In this document: piece after piece, positions 1 to 7,194 of the stretch
Layout: every line of letters begins with the position of its first letter
Numbering within the stretch: position 1 is the stretch's first letter
Assembly: GCA_964469555.1 (NCBI GenBank)
Contig: CAYYAQ010000104.1
Span: 1 to 18,466, forward strand
Source: CAYYAQ01 sp964469555
GTDB taxonomy: Bacteria > Planctomycetota > UBA1135 > UBA2386
Length of the DNA stretch: 18,466 bases
Direction: 5' to 3'
Program-made: the position numbers and the translations under genes
Notes under the pieces: model-generated
Database searches by the model: none
What the model was told of the DNA's origin: nothing
What the model saw: the letters and a program-made list of their open reading frames with translations, nothing else

Positions 1-162
1 CCCGCGTTGGCCGAGGAGCTGTACTTGCGGGTCGTCGCCCAGCTCGACGATCTGGGCATCCCGACGGCGACCGGCGAGTTCGGCGCGATGATGCACGTCG
101 AGCTCGTCAACGACGGGCCGGTGACATTCATCCTGCACGCGGTCGACGGTAGGATCCAGTAG
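1..162 (+). CDS. dtd: D-aminoacyl-tRNA deacylase, C-terminal part
   Basis: The frame is open from the first base to a TAG at 160-162, so the 5' part of the gene lies outside the window. The 53 visible residues contain the C-terminal DTD signature: a GEFGAMM stretch followed by VELVNDGPVTF, which in the family forms part of the active site opposite the SQ-containing N-terminal motif (not in the window). DTD is a cytosolic homodimer that hydrolyses D-amino acids (and glycine) mischarged on tRNA. The gene ends only 4 bases from the stop codon of the convergent kinase gene, so neither has room for a separate terminator. Confidence 0.92.
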   Translation, partial: PALAEELYLRVVAQLDDLGIPTATGEFGAMMHVELVNDGPVTFILHAVDGRIQ

Positions 163-166
163 CTGC

Positions 167-1012
167 TCAGCAGCCGAACCGGGAGAGGACGCCCTCGACC
201 GAGGCGACGTAGGAGCCGCCGAACAGCCTGACGTGCACCAGGTACGGGTAGAGGTTGTAGACGTGCCGGCGCTCCTCCATGAACCCGGGATCGACCTGTC
301 GCACCTCTTCATACGCAGCGAAGAACCGTTCGCCAAACGTCCTGAACATCGTGATGAACGCGAGCTCGACCTCGGGGTGGCCGAAGTAGATGGCCGGGTC
401 GAGGAAAGCCGTGATGCGGTTCCCCCGCGCCAAGACGTTCCCCGACCAGACATCGCCGTGGAGCAGCGCGGGCGCCGCGGGTTCCCCCAGGAGTTCGGAC
501 AGCTTCGCAGCCAACGCGTCGACTCGCGCCCGCAACGACGCCGACAGCCGACCGTGGGCGTGTGCCTCCGCAGCCATGGACGACAACCGATGTTCGGCGA
601 AGAACGGGAGCCACGCGGACGATCGGGGGTTCGGCTGGTGCAACCCACCGATCAACGTGTCCCTCTCGAAGCCGAATCCCTCCGCCGAGACACCGTGGAG
701 GTTCGCCAGGAGTTCGGCCGCGTGCTCCTCCGCAGAAGCAGAGAACGACGAGCCCCCGTCTACGAAGCGCATCACCAGGAGATCGGGCGCCGCGTGCACG
801 ACTTCGGGGACCGGCAAGTGCGGCGCCAGGAACTCGAGCATGAACCCCTCGATGTGCAGTTTGCCCTCAGTCGCTCGATCGACCTTGGCAACAAGCGAAT
901 CGCCATCGGCGAAATCCAATCGGTAGACCTCCCCCACGCAACCGCCACCGAGCGCCTGTGTTCGCGTTGGCTCGACGCCGATCGCGTTCGCGATGAGCCG
1001 CGCGACGTTCAC
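167..1012 (-). CDS. Fructosamine kinase family protein (ketosamine 3-kinase-like)
   Basis: The 281-residue product is full length for the fructosamine-3-kinase/ribulosamine-kinase family (about 280-310). Visible kinase-fold motifs: glycine-rich loop LGGGCVGEVY (21-30), ATP-binding Lys43 in VAKV, catalytic HGDVWSGN (185-192) and the metal-binding DPAIYFGHPEVELA stretch (205-218). The family phosphorylates ketosamines (Amadori products) on proteins or free amines, which destabilises the sugar adduct; bacterial members mostly favour ribulosamines and erythrulosamines. The start is GTG at 1010-1012, overlapping the TGA of the upstream phosphatase gene as GTGA, which implies translational coupling. 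No strong Shine-Dalgarno precedes it. The substrate cannot be read from the sequence. Confidence 0.92.
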   Translation of the reverse strand: MNVARLIANAIGVEPTRTQALGGGCVGEVYRLDFADGDSLVAKVDRATEGKLHIEGFMLEFLAPHLPVPEVVHAAPDLLVMRFVDGGSSFSASAEEHAAELLANLHGVSAEGFGFERDTLIGGLHQPNPRSSAWLPFFAEHRLSSMAAEAHAHGRLSASLRARVDALAAKLSELLGEPAAPALLHGDVWSGNVLARGNRITAFLDPAIYFGHPEVELAFITMFRTFGERFFAAYEEVRQVDPGFMEERRHVYNLYPYLVHVRLFGGSYVASVEGVLSRFGC

Positions 1013-1500
1013 TTCTCGCCCCGGAAACGAGCTTCGAGATGCTGGATCAATCCCCTCGCGCCGACTTCGATGATGTCGAGGACCGTCTCGAACCCCGACG
1101 CGCCGCCGTAGTAGGGATCGGGGACTTCGTCGACCGCGAGTTCAGCGGCAAAGGAGAGAAACATGTGCAGCCGATCCTCGTATCGATCCGGGCAGATCCG
1201 CGCGAGTTCGTGGTAGTGGCTGCGGTCCATCGCGAGAACGTATTCGAAGCGTTCGAAGTCCTCGTCCTCGACGACGCGGGCCCGCAGGTTGTTGATGTCG
1301 TAGCCTCGTCGAACCGCGGCGCTCCGGCTACGCGAGTCCGGGCGCTTGCCCGGGTGGTAGTCGTAGGTGCCCGCAGAGTCGACGTGCACTCGATCCTGCA
1401 ATCCGCTCGCCGCGAGCAGATCGACGAACACACCCTCCGCCGTCGGTGAACGACAGATGTTGCCCGTGCACACGAACAGCACTCCGATGGAGTCGACCAT
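1009..1500 (-). CDS. Low-molecular-weight protein tyrosine phosphatase family
   Basis: The frame stays open further upstream, but family homology begins at the ATG at 1498-1500 (MVDSIGVLFVCTGN), giving 163 residues, the usual size of about 150-165. The P-loop CTGNICRS is at residues 11-18, with nucleophile Cys11 and Arg17; the general acid Asp128 lies in DPYY (128-131). These are the complete catalytic residues of LMW-PTP. Substrate could be phosphotyrosine, as in bacterial Wzb/PtpA regulators, or sugar-phosphate adducts: human LMW-PTP-A has been reported to act as a protein-ribulosamine-5-phosphatase. No Wzc-like tyrosine kinase is nearby, whereas a fructosamine-kinase-family gene follows with a 4-nt GTGA overlap, which favours the second idea as an inference. 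No strong ribosome site precedes the ATG. Confidence 0.93.
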   Translation of the reverse strand: MVDSIGVLFVCTGNICRSPTAEGVFVDLLAASGLQDRVHVDSAGTYDYHPGKRPDSRSRSAAVRRGYDINNLRARVVEDEDFERFEYVLAMDRSHYHELARICPDRYEDRLHMFLSFAAELAVDEVPDPYYGGASGFETVLDIIEVGARGLIQHLEARFRGEK

Positions 1501-1583
1501 GGCTCTAGAGAGGACTCCACCGCGCGCGGGCGTGCAAGAGTAGGCCTGCCAGCGTGACTGTTCAGGCTCCGGATGGTCGCCAA

Positions 1584-1606
1584 ATTGACGGGGCAAAAAC
1601 GTCAAT
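1584..1606. promoter_or_regulatory. 7-9-7 inverted repeat upstream of clpB
   Basis: A perfect inverted repeat ATTGACG, a 9-base spacer, CGTCAAT, lies 75 bases before the clpB start in the 181-base divergent gap with the phosphatase gene. The 9-base spacing matches that of CIRCE, the HrcA operator of heat-shock genes, but the arms do not resemble CIRCE (TTAGCACTC/GAGTGCTAA). The left arm contains TTGACG, a good -35 hexamer, but I see no convincing -10 at 16-18 bases. Operator for a stress regulator is an inference. Confidence 0.4.
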
Positions 1607-1681
1607 AATGGGTGAATACACGCCCTCAGCGGCCTTTTCGGGCTTTCTGCGATGGCACGCCTTGTGCTTTCTGGAGCCATT

Positions 1682-4315
1682 ATGGACATGTTCAGACTCA
1701 CGCAAAAGTCACAGGAATCCCTCGCCACCGCACAGAACAAGGCGATCACCTTCGGCCACCAAGAGGTCCGAGGCGAACATCTCCTGCTGACGTTGCTGGA
1801 ACAACCCGACGGGCTGATCGGCAGCCTGTTCCGCAAGATGGACGTGCCCGTGGACGGCGTCGTCGCCGCGTTGGAGGCTGGCCTGCGCAAGACGCCCAAG
1901 GTCACCGGCCCCGGATACGAAGCCGACAAGATCTACATCTCCCAGGCGCTGTCGAAGGCGCTCGTCGACGCGGAGAAGAGCGCCGCGAAGATGAAGGACG
2001 AGTACGTCTCCGTGGAGCACCTGTTCCTCGGGCTGCTGCGGGAGAGCAAGAACACGCCACTCGGCGAGGTGCTCACGCAGTTCCAGGTCGACGAAAACCG
2101 CTTCCTCGAGGCCCTGATGGACGTGCGCGGCAACCAGCGCGTACAGAGTGCGAACCCGGAGGCAACGTACGAAGCGCTCGAGCGCTACGGGCAGGATCTC
2201 GTAAAGGCAGCGCGGGACGACAAGCTCGACCCGGTCATCGGACGTGACGACGAGATCCGCCAGGTGATCCGCATTCTCAGCCGGAAGACCAAGAACAACC
2301 CTGTCCTCATCGGCGAGCCTGGCGTCGGCAAGACCGCGATCGCGGAGGGCCTGGCTCAACGCATCGTGCGGGGGGACGTGCCAGAAGGCCTGAAGGACCG
2401 GACGATCTTCGCCCTCGACATGGGCTCGCTGGTCGCGGGCGCGAAGTTCCGCGGCGAATTCGAAGAGCGCCTCAAGGCGGTTCTCAACGAAGTCCGCGAA
2501 AGCGACGGTCGGATCATCTTGTTCATCGATGAGTTGCACCTGATCGTCGGGACCGGCAAGGCGGACGGCGCGATGGACGCCGGGAACATGCTGAAGCCGA
2601 TGCTCGCCCGCGGCGAACTGCACTGCATCGGAGCGACGACGCTCGACGAGCACCGCACCTACATCGAAAAGGACGCGGCGCTCGAGCGACGCTTCCAGCC
2701 GGTCCTGGTCGACCAGCCTAGCGTGGAGGACACCATCTCCATCTTGCGCGGGCTGCGGGAGCGGTTCGAGGTACACCACGGCGTGAGCATCACCGACTCG
2801 TCGTTGGTCAGCGCCGCGACGCTGTCCGATCGCTACATCAGCGACCGTTTCCTGCCGGACAAGGCGATCGACCTCGTCGACGAGGCGTGCGCCATGATCC
2901 GCACCGAGATCGACTCGATGCCGCAAGAACTCGACGCCGCGAAGCGTCGGGTGATGCAACTCGAAATCGAGGAAGCCGCGCTGGCCAAGGAGAAGGACAA
3001 GGCGAGCAAGCAGCGCCTGAAGGACCTCCGCAAGGAGTTGGGTGACGTCCGCGCGCAGTCAAACTCGATGTTGGCCCAGTACGAGAAAGAGAAAGAGGAG
3101 ATCCAGGGCGTGCGGAACGTCCGCGAGGAGCTGGAGCAGCTCAGGCTCGAAATGCAGAAGGCCGAGCGCGACTACGACCTCAACCGCGCCGCGGAACTCA
3201 AGCACGGCCTGATCCCGAAAGCGGAAGAGAGCCTGAAGGACGCCGAGGCGAGGCACGCGGTATCCGCCGCCGGAACCGATCGACTGCTTCGCGAAGAAGT
3301 GACCGAGGAAGAGATCGCCCAGATTGTCGGTCGCTGGACTGGGATCCCCGTGGCGAGGCTCGTCGAGGGCGAGAAGGAGAAGCTGCTCCAGCTGGAGGAG
3401 ATTCTCCACCGCCGCATCGTCGGCCAGGACGAGGCGGTGACGCTCGTGTCGGACGCGATCATTCGGGCGCGCGCCGGGATCAAGGACCCGCGCCGACCGA
3501 TCGGATCGTTCCTGTTCCTCGGGCCCACGGGGGTTGGCAAGACCGAGCTCGCAAAAACCCTCGCCGAGTCGCTGTTCGACTCAGAAGACAACATCGTGCG
3601 CATCGACATGTCGGAGTACATGGAGAAGCACTCGGTCTCGCGTCTCGTCGGCGCCCCCCCCGGGTACGTCGGCTACGAAGAAGGCGGCCAGCTCACCGAG
3701 GCCGTGCGGCGCAAGCCGTACTCGGTGATCCTGTTCGACGAGATCGAGAAGGCGCACCGGGACGTGTTCAACATCCTGCTGCAGGCGCTCGACGACGGGC
3801 GCATCACGGACAGCCAGGGCCGAACCGTCGACTTCAAGAACACGGTCGTGATCATGACGAGCAACATCGGTGCCCAGAACCTGATGAGCGGAATCACGGA
3901 CACCGGAGAAATCCAGGAGTTCGCCCGCGACCAGGTGATGGCCGAGCTACGGAGCACCTTCCGTCCCGAGTTCCTGAACCGCGTCGACGACATCGTTCTG
4001 TTCAAGCCGCTCCGGCTCGAGGAGATCCGGCACATCGTCCGGCTCCAGACCGACGAGCTCCGACGCCGCCTCGCCGACCGCGAGATCCGACTCGAGATCG
4101 ACGAATCCGCGACGAACTGGATCGCCGACAAGGGGTTCGACCCGGCCTACGGTGCTCGCCCGCTGAAGCGGTTCATGCAGCGCGAGCTCGAGACGCGGAT
4201 CGGTCGCGCGCTGATCAGCGGCGATATCACGGACGGCGCGACGATTCGCGTGACGGTCGAGAATGACGAGATCCAGGTGAACACTTCGCAACCGGAGACG
4301 GCGGACATCAGCTAG
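1682..4315 (+). CDS. clpB: ATP-dependent disaggregase ClpB (Hsp100)
   Basis: With the ATG at 1682 (GGAG at 1673-1676, 5-base spacing) the product has 877 residues, the normal ClpB size of about 860-880; an in-frame ATG at 1652 would add ten non-homologous residues. Domains in order: Clp N-terminal double repeat (about 1-145); AAA1 with Walker A GEPGVGKT (211-218) and Walker B FIDELH; a long charged coiled coil between the two AAA modules, the ClpB-type middle domain; AAA2 with Walker A GPTGVGKT (614-621), the GAPPGYVGYEEGG pore-loop region and Walker B LFDEIEKAH; and the small C-terminal subdomain beginning near PAYGARPLKR. I see no ClpP-binding IGF/L loop, which with the long middle domain supports ClpB over ClpC or ClpA. 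ClpB extracts and refolds aggregated proteins with DnaK in the cytosol. A small coiled-coil gene follows after 37 bases. Confidence 0.97.
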   Translation: MDMFRLTQKSQESLATAQNKAITFGHQEVRGEHLLLTLLEQPDGLIGSLFRKMDVPVDGVVAALEAGLRKTPKVTGPGYEADKIYISQALSKALVDAEKSAAKMKDEYVSVEHLFLGLLRESKNTPLGEVLTQFQVDENRFLEALMDVRGNQRVQSANPEATYEALERYGQDLVKAARDDKLDPVIGRDDEIRQVIRILSRKTKNNPVLIGEPGVGKTAIAEGLAQRIVRGDVPEGLKDRTIFALDMGSLVAGAKFRGEFEERLKAVLNEVRESDGRIILFIDELHLIVGTGKADGAMDAGNMLKPMLARGELHCIGATTLDEHRTYIEKDAALERRFQPVLVDQPSVEDTISILRGLRERFEVHHGVSITDSSLVSAATLSDRYISDRFLPDKAIDLVDEACAMIRTEIDSMPQELDAAKRRVMQLEIEEAALAKEKDKASKQRLKDLRKELGDVRAQSNSMLAQYEKEKEEIQGVRNVREELEQLRLEMQKAERDYDLNRAAELKHGLIPKAEESLKDAEARHAVSAAGTDRLLREEVTEEEIAQIVGRWTGIPVARLVEGEKEKLLQLEEILHRRIVGQDEAVTLVSDAIIRARAGIKDPRRPIGSFLFLGPTGVGKTELAKTLAESLFDSEDNIVRIDMSEYMEKHSVSRLVGAPPGYVGYEEGGQLTEAVRRKPYSVILFDEIEKAHRDVFNILLQALDDGRITDSQGRTVDFKNTVVIMTSNIGAQNLMSGITDTGEIQEFARDQVMAELRSTFRPEFLNRVDDIVLFKPLRLEEIRHIVRLQTDELRRRLADREIRLEIDESATNWIADKGFDPAYGARPLKRFMQRELETRIGRALISGDITDGATIRVTVENDEIQVNTSQPETADIS

Positions 4316-4352
4316 TCTGTATTCAGTCTTTCCAAACGACAGGAGACCAACC

Positions 4353-4628
4353 ATGGGATGGATGCGCACATTCTTACTCGGCGACATCGGCAACCGGCTC
4401 GACATCGGCGACAACGAAGACCAGATCCGGCGAATGCGGCAAAGCCAGCGCCGTCGGAACAGTGAGAAGGCGGCCACGGACCGGACGCAAGACGAGCAAA
4501 TCGCCGAGTTGCGAACCGAGATCGACGAGTTGCAGGTCGCGCTCGGCACGATTTCAAAGGCGCTCGTGAGCAAGGGCGTCTTCACGCAGGACGAGCTCAG
4601 TCGGCTGGTGAATTCGATCGAGTCCTAG
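4353..4628 (+). CDS. Small coiled-coil protein downstream of clpB
   Basis: This 91-residue protein starts at an ATG with a clear AGGAG (4341-4345) at 7-base spacing, 37 bases after the clpB stop, so the two are probably co-transcribed. The N-terminus is a short hydrophobic stretch (GWMRTFLLGDIGNRLDIGD) followed by a strongly charged segment with many Arg, Gln and Asp, then heptad-like leucine/isoleucine spacing from about residue 48 (DEQIAELRTEIDELQVAL) that suggests a short coiled coil and oligomerisation. No signal peptide or catalytic motif is visible. Function is unknown. Its place makes a role linked to ClpB possible but unproven. It is convergent with purB, leaving only 15 bases between stops. 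Confidence 0.85.
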   Translation: MGWMRTFLLGDIGNRLDIGDNEDQIRRMRQSQRRRNSEKAATDRTQDEQIAELRTEIDELQVALGTISKALVSKGVFTQDELSRLVNSIES

Positions 4629-4643
4629 GGATTCCGTGTTCTC

Positions 4644-6077
4644 CTAGACGCGAAGCTCGTCATCCCCACCGCTGATTTCGACGCCCGCGAGACGGGGCTC
4701 GACCTCGTCGGTGAGGAAGGCGTCCACCTGTTCGGGACTTCGCCCGATGAAACGGGAGGGGTCCAGCAGGTCCGGCAGCTTAGCCTGGATCGCGGCGAAC
4801 GCCGGGTCGGCGGCGATCAGCTCGAGCAACGGATTGGGCTTGCCCTCCTCCTTGATCTGACGCGCGGCTTCCCGGCTGTGGACGCGCACGCGTTCGTGCA
4901 AATCTTGACGGTCGCCGCCGGCCCGGACTCCAGCCATCAGGATCTCCTCGGTCGCGAGGAAAGGCAGCTGAGCCTTCATGTTCCGCTCGATGACCCGCGG
5001 CCAGACAACGATCCCCTTGGCCACGTTTTCGAGCAGGATCAGGATCCCATCGATCGCGAGGAAGCTCTCCGGGATCGCGATGCGGCGGATCGCGGAGTCG
5101 TCGAGTGAGCGTTCGAGCCACTGGACGGATGCGGTCTGCGCCGATGTGTCCGTCGCCGCGACCACATACCGGGCGAGGCTGTTGATGCGCTCGCACCGCA
5201 TCGGGTTCTTCTTGTACGCCATCGCCGAGGAGCCGATCTGCTTGGCTTCGCTCGGTTCTTCGAGTTCGTTCTCGTGGGAGAGCAGGCGCATGTCGTTCGC
5301 GAACTTCGCGGCGGACTGCGCGATGCCGCAGAGCGACTGGTGAATCGTCCAGTCGATCTTGCGCGTGTAGGTCTGGCCGCTGATGGGAATCGAGCGCTCG
5401 AAGCCGATCGCCTTCGCGACCTTCGCGTCCAACGCCCGGACCTTGGCGTGGTCGCCGTCGAACAGGGACAGGAACGTCGCCTGAGTGCCCGTCGTGCCCT
5501 TCACGCCCCGACAAGGCAACCAATCGATGACGCGCCGGACCTCGTCCAGATCGAGAAGAAGATCCTGGATCCAAAGCGTGGCGCGCTTGCCGACGGTCAC
5601 CGGCTGCGCGACCTGGAAGTGCGTGTAGCCGAGGCAGGGCTGCGCGCGGTGTTCCGCGGCGAACCGTGCGAGGGCCCCGATCGCGCGCGCCAGGCGGTTC
5701 TCGACCTGCCTGAGCGCGGCTCGATACGTCATCAGGTCCCCGTTGTCCGTGACGAAGCAACTCGTCGCCCCGAGGTGGATGATCCCGCGGGCCTTGGGGG
5801 CCAGATCCCCGTAGTGGTGCACGTGCGCCATCACGTCGTGGCGCAGGTCCTTCTCGTACTTCGCTACGGCATCCCAGTCGAATTCGTCGCGCGCGGCCTT
5901 GAGCTCTTTGACCTGCTCGGCGGTTACGGGCAACCCGAGCTCCATCTGGGCTTCGGCCAGTGCGATCCAGAGATCACGCCAAGCACCATGACGTGAACGG
6001 GGCGAGAACAGCCTGGCCATTTCTCGCCCCGCGTAGCGGTCGATCAGGGGATGCTCAAAGCGCTCGTCTCGAGTCAT
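4644..6077 (-). CDS. purB: Adenylosuccinate lyase, animal-type
   Basis: PurB cleaves SAICAR to AICAR and adenylosuccinate to AMP, releasing fumarate, in purine synthesis. The 477-residue product has the fumarase/aspartase-superfamily fold motifs: RHDVMAH (79-85), GYTHFQVAQP (150-159) with the acid-base His153, and the mobile signature loop GSSAMAYKKNPMR (282-294) carrying the catalytic Ser. Segments such as CRGVKGTTGTQATFL, SGQTYTRK and SVQWLERSLDDSA are nearly those of animal ADSL, and the length is nearer to animal ADSL (about 480) than to typical bacterial PurB (430-456). The ATG at 6075-6077 is the only canonical start between an in-frame upstream stop and the conserved N-terminus. It is directly abutted by AGGGAGG, a spacing of zero. 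Confidence 0.96.
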   Translation of the reverse strand: MTRDERFEHPLIDRYAGREMARLFSPRSRHGAWRDLWIALAEAQMELGLPVTAEQVKELKAARDEFDWDAVAKYEKDLRHDVMAHVHHYGDLAPKARGIIHLGATSCFVTDNGDLMTYRAALRQVENRLARAIGALARFAAEHRAQPCLGYTHFQVAQPVTVGKRATLWIQDLLLDLDEVRRVIDWLPCRGVKGTTGTQATFLSLFDGDHAKVRALDAKVAKAIGFERSIPISGQTYTRKIDWTIHQSLCGIAQSAAKFANDMRLLSHENELEEPSEAKQIGSSAMAYKKNPMRCERINSLARYVVAATDTSAQTASVQWLERSLDDSAIRRIAIPESFLAIDGILILLENVAKGIVVWPRVIERNMKAQLPFLATEEILMAGVRAGGDRQDLHERVRVHSREAARQIKEEGKPNPLLELIAADPAFAAIQAKLPDLLDPSRFIGRSPEQVDAFLTDEVEPRLAGVEISGGDDELRV

Positions 6078-6084
6078 CCTCCCT
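6078..6084 (-). promoter_or_regulatory. Shine-Dalgarno abutting the purB start
   Basis: On the minus strand AGGGAGG runs straight into the purB ATG at 6077 with no spacer; the usual spacing is 5-9. No alternative start fits: upstream in-frame codons reach TGA without ATG, GTG or TTG, and the next downstream ATG (residue 20) would remove the conserved HPLIDRYAGREM segment. A small 5-3-5 repeat (CCTGT, TGT, ACAGG; 6082-6094) overlaps it. Poor initiation or a different effective pairing register is possible. Confidence 0.4.
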
Positions 6085-6107
6085 GTTGTACAGGATCATC
6101 CAGCTGA

Positions 6108-6650
6108 CTAGAAGTGAATATGAATGCCTCGGCGCCGACCGTGATGATCCCGCACGAGCACCTGGCGGTAGACCCAGTGTCCATGCCCTTCCACGGTCTT
6201 GTAGTACGCGTCGCGCACGATGACGCGGACGTAGCGGCCACAGTGGGAATCCCAGCGAGTCACATACTCCGCCGGAACGAGGACGTGGCGGATCTCGCCG
6301 CGCTCCCAGACCCTTCGAGTTTCGTAGCGGTAGCCGTGAGGAGCGTGATGACCGTGATCGATCTCGATCCGCGGACGTGTCAGACGAGGTCCGCGAGTGG
6401 TGACGCCCGGGAGGATTCCACCGGTCGTGCGGCGGTTCTTCCGACCCAAGACAGGATTCGCCGAGCGGATCGTGCGAGTCACCCCAAGACGGGCTCGGGG
6501 CGAAGTGACGGTCCGGGTTGCGCCGCGCGCCACTTGACGGATGGTGTGGCTGACGCCGTCGCGCTTCCTGTTTCGGTTGCCCTCCTGCGCGGAGGACGGA
6601 ACAGCCAATCCAAGGAGGATGGCACTCAAGATCGCGGTTCTGTTCAACAT
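6108..6650 (-). CDS. Secreted Arg/His-rich protein of unknown function
   Basis: The 180-residue product starts at an ATG with AGAGGG (6659-6664) at 8-base spacing. Residues 1-22 form a signal peptide (basic start, hydrophobic AILLGLAV core, likely cleavage after SSA-Q). The mature protein is very basic: residues 23-100 are rich in Arg and Thr without clear hydrophobic core, and the C-terminal part (about 100-180) has the pattern YRYETRRVWERGEIRHVLVPAEYVTRWD with repeated aromatic and Arg/His residues, ending in a His-rich tail (RDHHGRRRGIHIHF). No known enzyme motif is visible. It could bind an acidic envelope polymer, nucleic acid or metal, but that is speculation. It is the last gene of a long minus-strand run; the gap to purB is 30 bases. 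Confidence 0.8.
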   Translation of the reverse strand: MLNRTAILSAILLGLAVPSSAQEGNRNRKRDGVSHTIRQVARGATRTVTSPRARLGVTRTIRSANPVLGRKNRRTTGGILPGVTTRGPRLTRPRIEIDHGHHAPHGYRYETRRVWERGEIRHVLVPAEYVTRWDSHCGRYVRVIVRDAYYKTVEGHGHWVYRQVLVRDHHGRRRGIHIHF

Positions 6651-6722
6651 GACAAATGCCCTCTTGTTTCAGGCAATGGTCACTAACGCGAAAGGCGTGC
6701 CAACGTGGCGGGAGCTTTCTCC

Positions 6723-7142
6723 TCAGGAAGACGCCATGTGCACACTGATACCCGCGAGAGGCGCCAGGACGAGCAGCAGCTGTCCCGCGCCGCGGCGACC
6801 TCCGACGAACCAAAGCAGCGCGGAAACGGCTATACACGCCCCCAGACCGTCGGAACAGACATCCCAAACATCCATGACACGACCCTTCACGCCGTCTTGA
6901 TGGACCTCGTCGACGACGCCGTACAACACTGAGACCGCTGCCGAGAAAACCGCGGATCGGACGGTGCACCCCTGAGTGGACAGCATGACGAGCGCTGCGA
7001 GGACACCGAAAACCACCACGTGTCCCAGGTTCCACACATGTGAGTAAATTGGATCGTCGGGCTGCTTCGGCCCCGGCGGGAGCGACGACGCCCACCAGAT
7101 GAGGGCGGCCCACGCCAACGCGAAAGTGATCCGCAGCCACAT
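6723..7142 (-). CDS. VanZ-like family membrane protein
   Basis: From the chosen ATG at 7140-7142 the product has 139 residues. It carries VanZ-family features: a first transmembrane segment ending in SSLPP (about 3-23), a conserved GHVVVFGVLAAL segment, and the acidic/histidine motif YGVVDEVHQDGVKGRVMDVWDVCSDGLGA (74-102), which matches the family pattern Y-G-x-x-D-E-x-H-Q followed by R-x-x-D-x-x-x-x-x-x-G. Three or four transmembrane helices are apparent. VanZ gives low-level teicoplanin resistance in enterococci, but most VanZ-like proteins have no assigned function. A longer frame with ATG 7193 or GTG 7205 touches the upstream anti-sigma gene; the internal GGAGAGG with 6-base spacing favours the shorter start. 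No glycopeptide resistance genes are nearby. Confidence 0.85.
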   Translation of the reverse strand: MWLRITFALAWAALIWWASSLPPGPKQPDDPIYSHVWNLGHVVVFGVLAALVMLSTQGCTVRSAVFSAAVSVLYGVVDEVHQDGVKGRVMDVWDVCSDGLGACIAVSALLWFVGGRRGAGQLLLVLAPLAGISVHMASS

Positions 7143-7148
7143 CGCACG

Positions 7149-7155
7149 CCTCTCC
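7149..7155 (-). promoter_or_regulatory. Shine-Dalgarno that sets the VanZ-like start
   Basis: GGAGAGG on the minus strand stands 6 bases before the ATG at 7142, immediately ahead of the first hydrophobic helix (MWLRITF). The ATG at 7193 has only a weaker GGTGG ahead of it. The site therefore supports the 139-residue form, typical of short VanZ-like proteins. Confidence 0.55.
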
Positions 7156-7194
7156 TGATATCCCGTGACGAGCCCCTTGATGCCGGCGAGCATC

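Noticed and set aside
233..1111. 292-residue plus-strand frame
   Set aside because: Antisense shadow of the fructosamine kinase and the end of the phosphatase gene; Arg-rich composition with no family resemblance.
1501..1929. N-terminal extension of the phosphatase frame up to 1929
   Set aside because: It would run into clpB on the other strand, and homology starts exactly at ATG 1500.
1709..2959. 416-residue minus-strand frame
   Set aside because: Antisense to clpB; the product is a typical GC-rich reverse-frame composition of Arg, Asp, Leu and Val.
4780..5760. 326-residue minus-strand frame inside purB
   Set aside because: Alternate-frame shadow of purB, dominated by Arg, Gly, Asp and Pro.
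6082..6094. CCTGT-TGT-ACAGG repeat upstream of purB as a riboswitch or PurR site
   Set aside because: Too short, and unlike known purine riboswitch or PurR operator sequences.
6055..7140. 361-residue minus-strand frame across two small genes
   Set aside because: It covers the secreted protein and VanZ-like genes in another frame; both of those have ribosome sites and recognisable features.
6723..7142. Glycopeptide resistance locus
   Set aside because: Only a VanZ-like protein is present; there is no VanH, VanA, VanX or VanRS-type gene.
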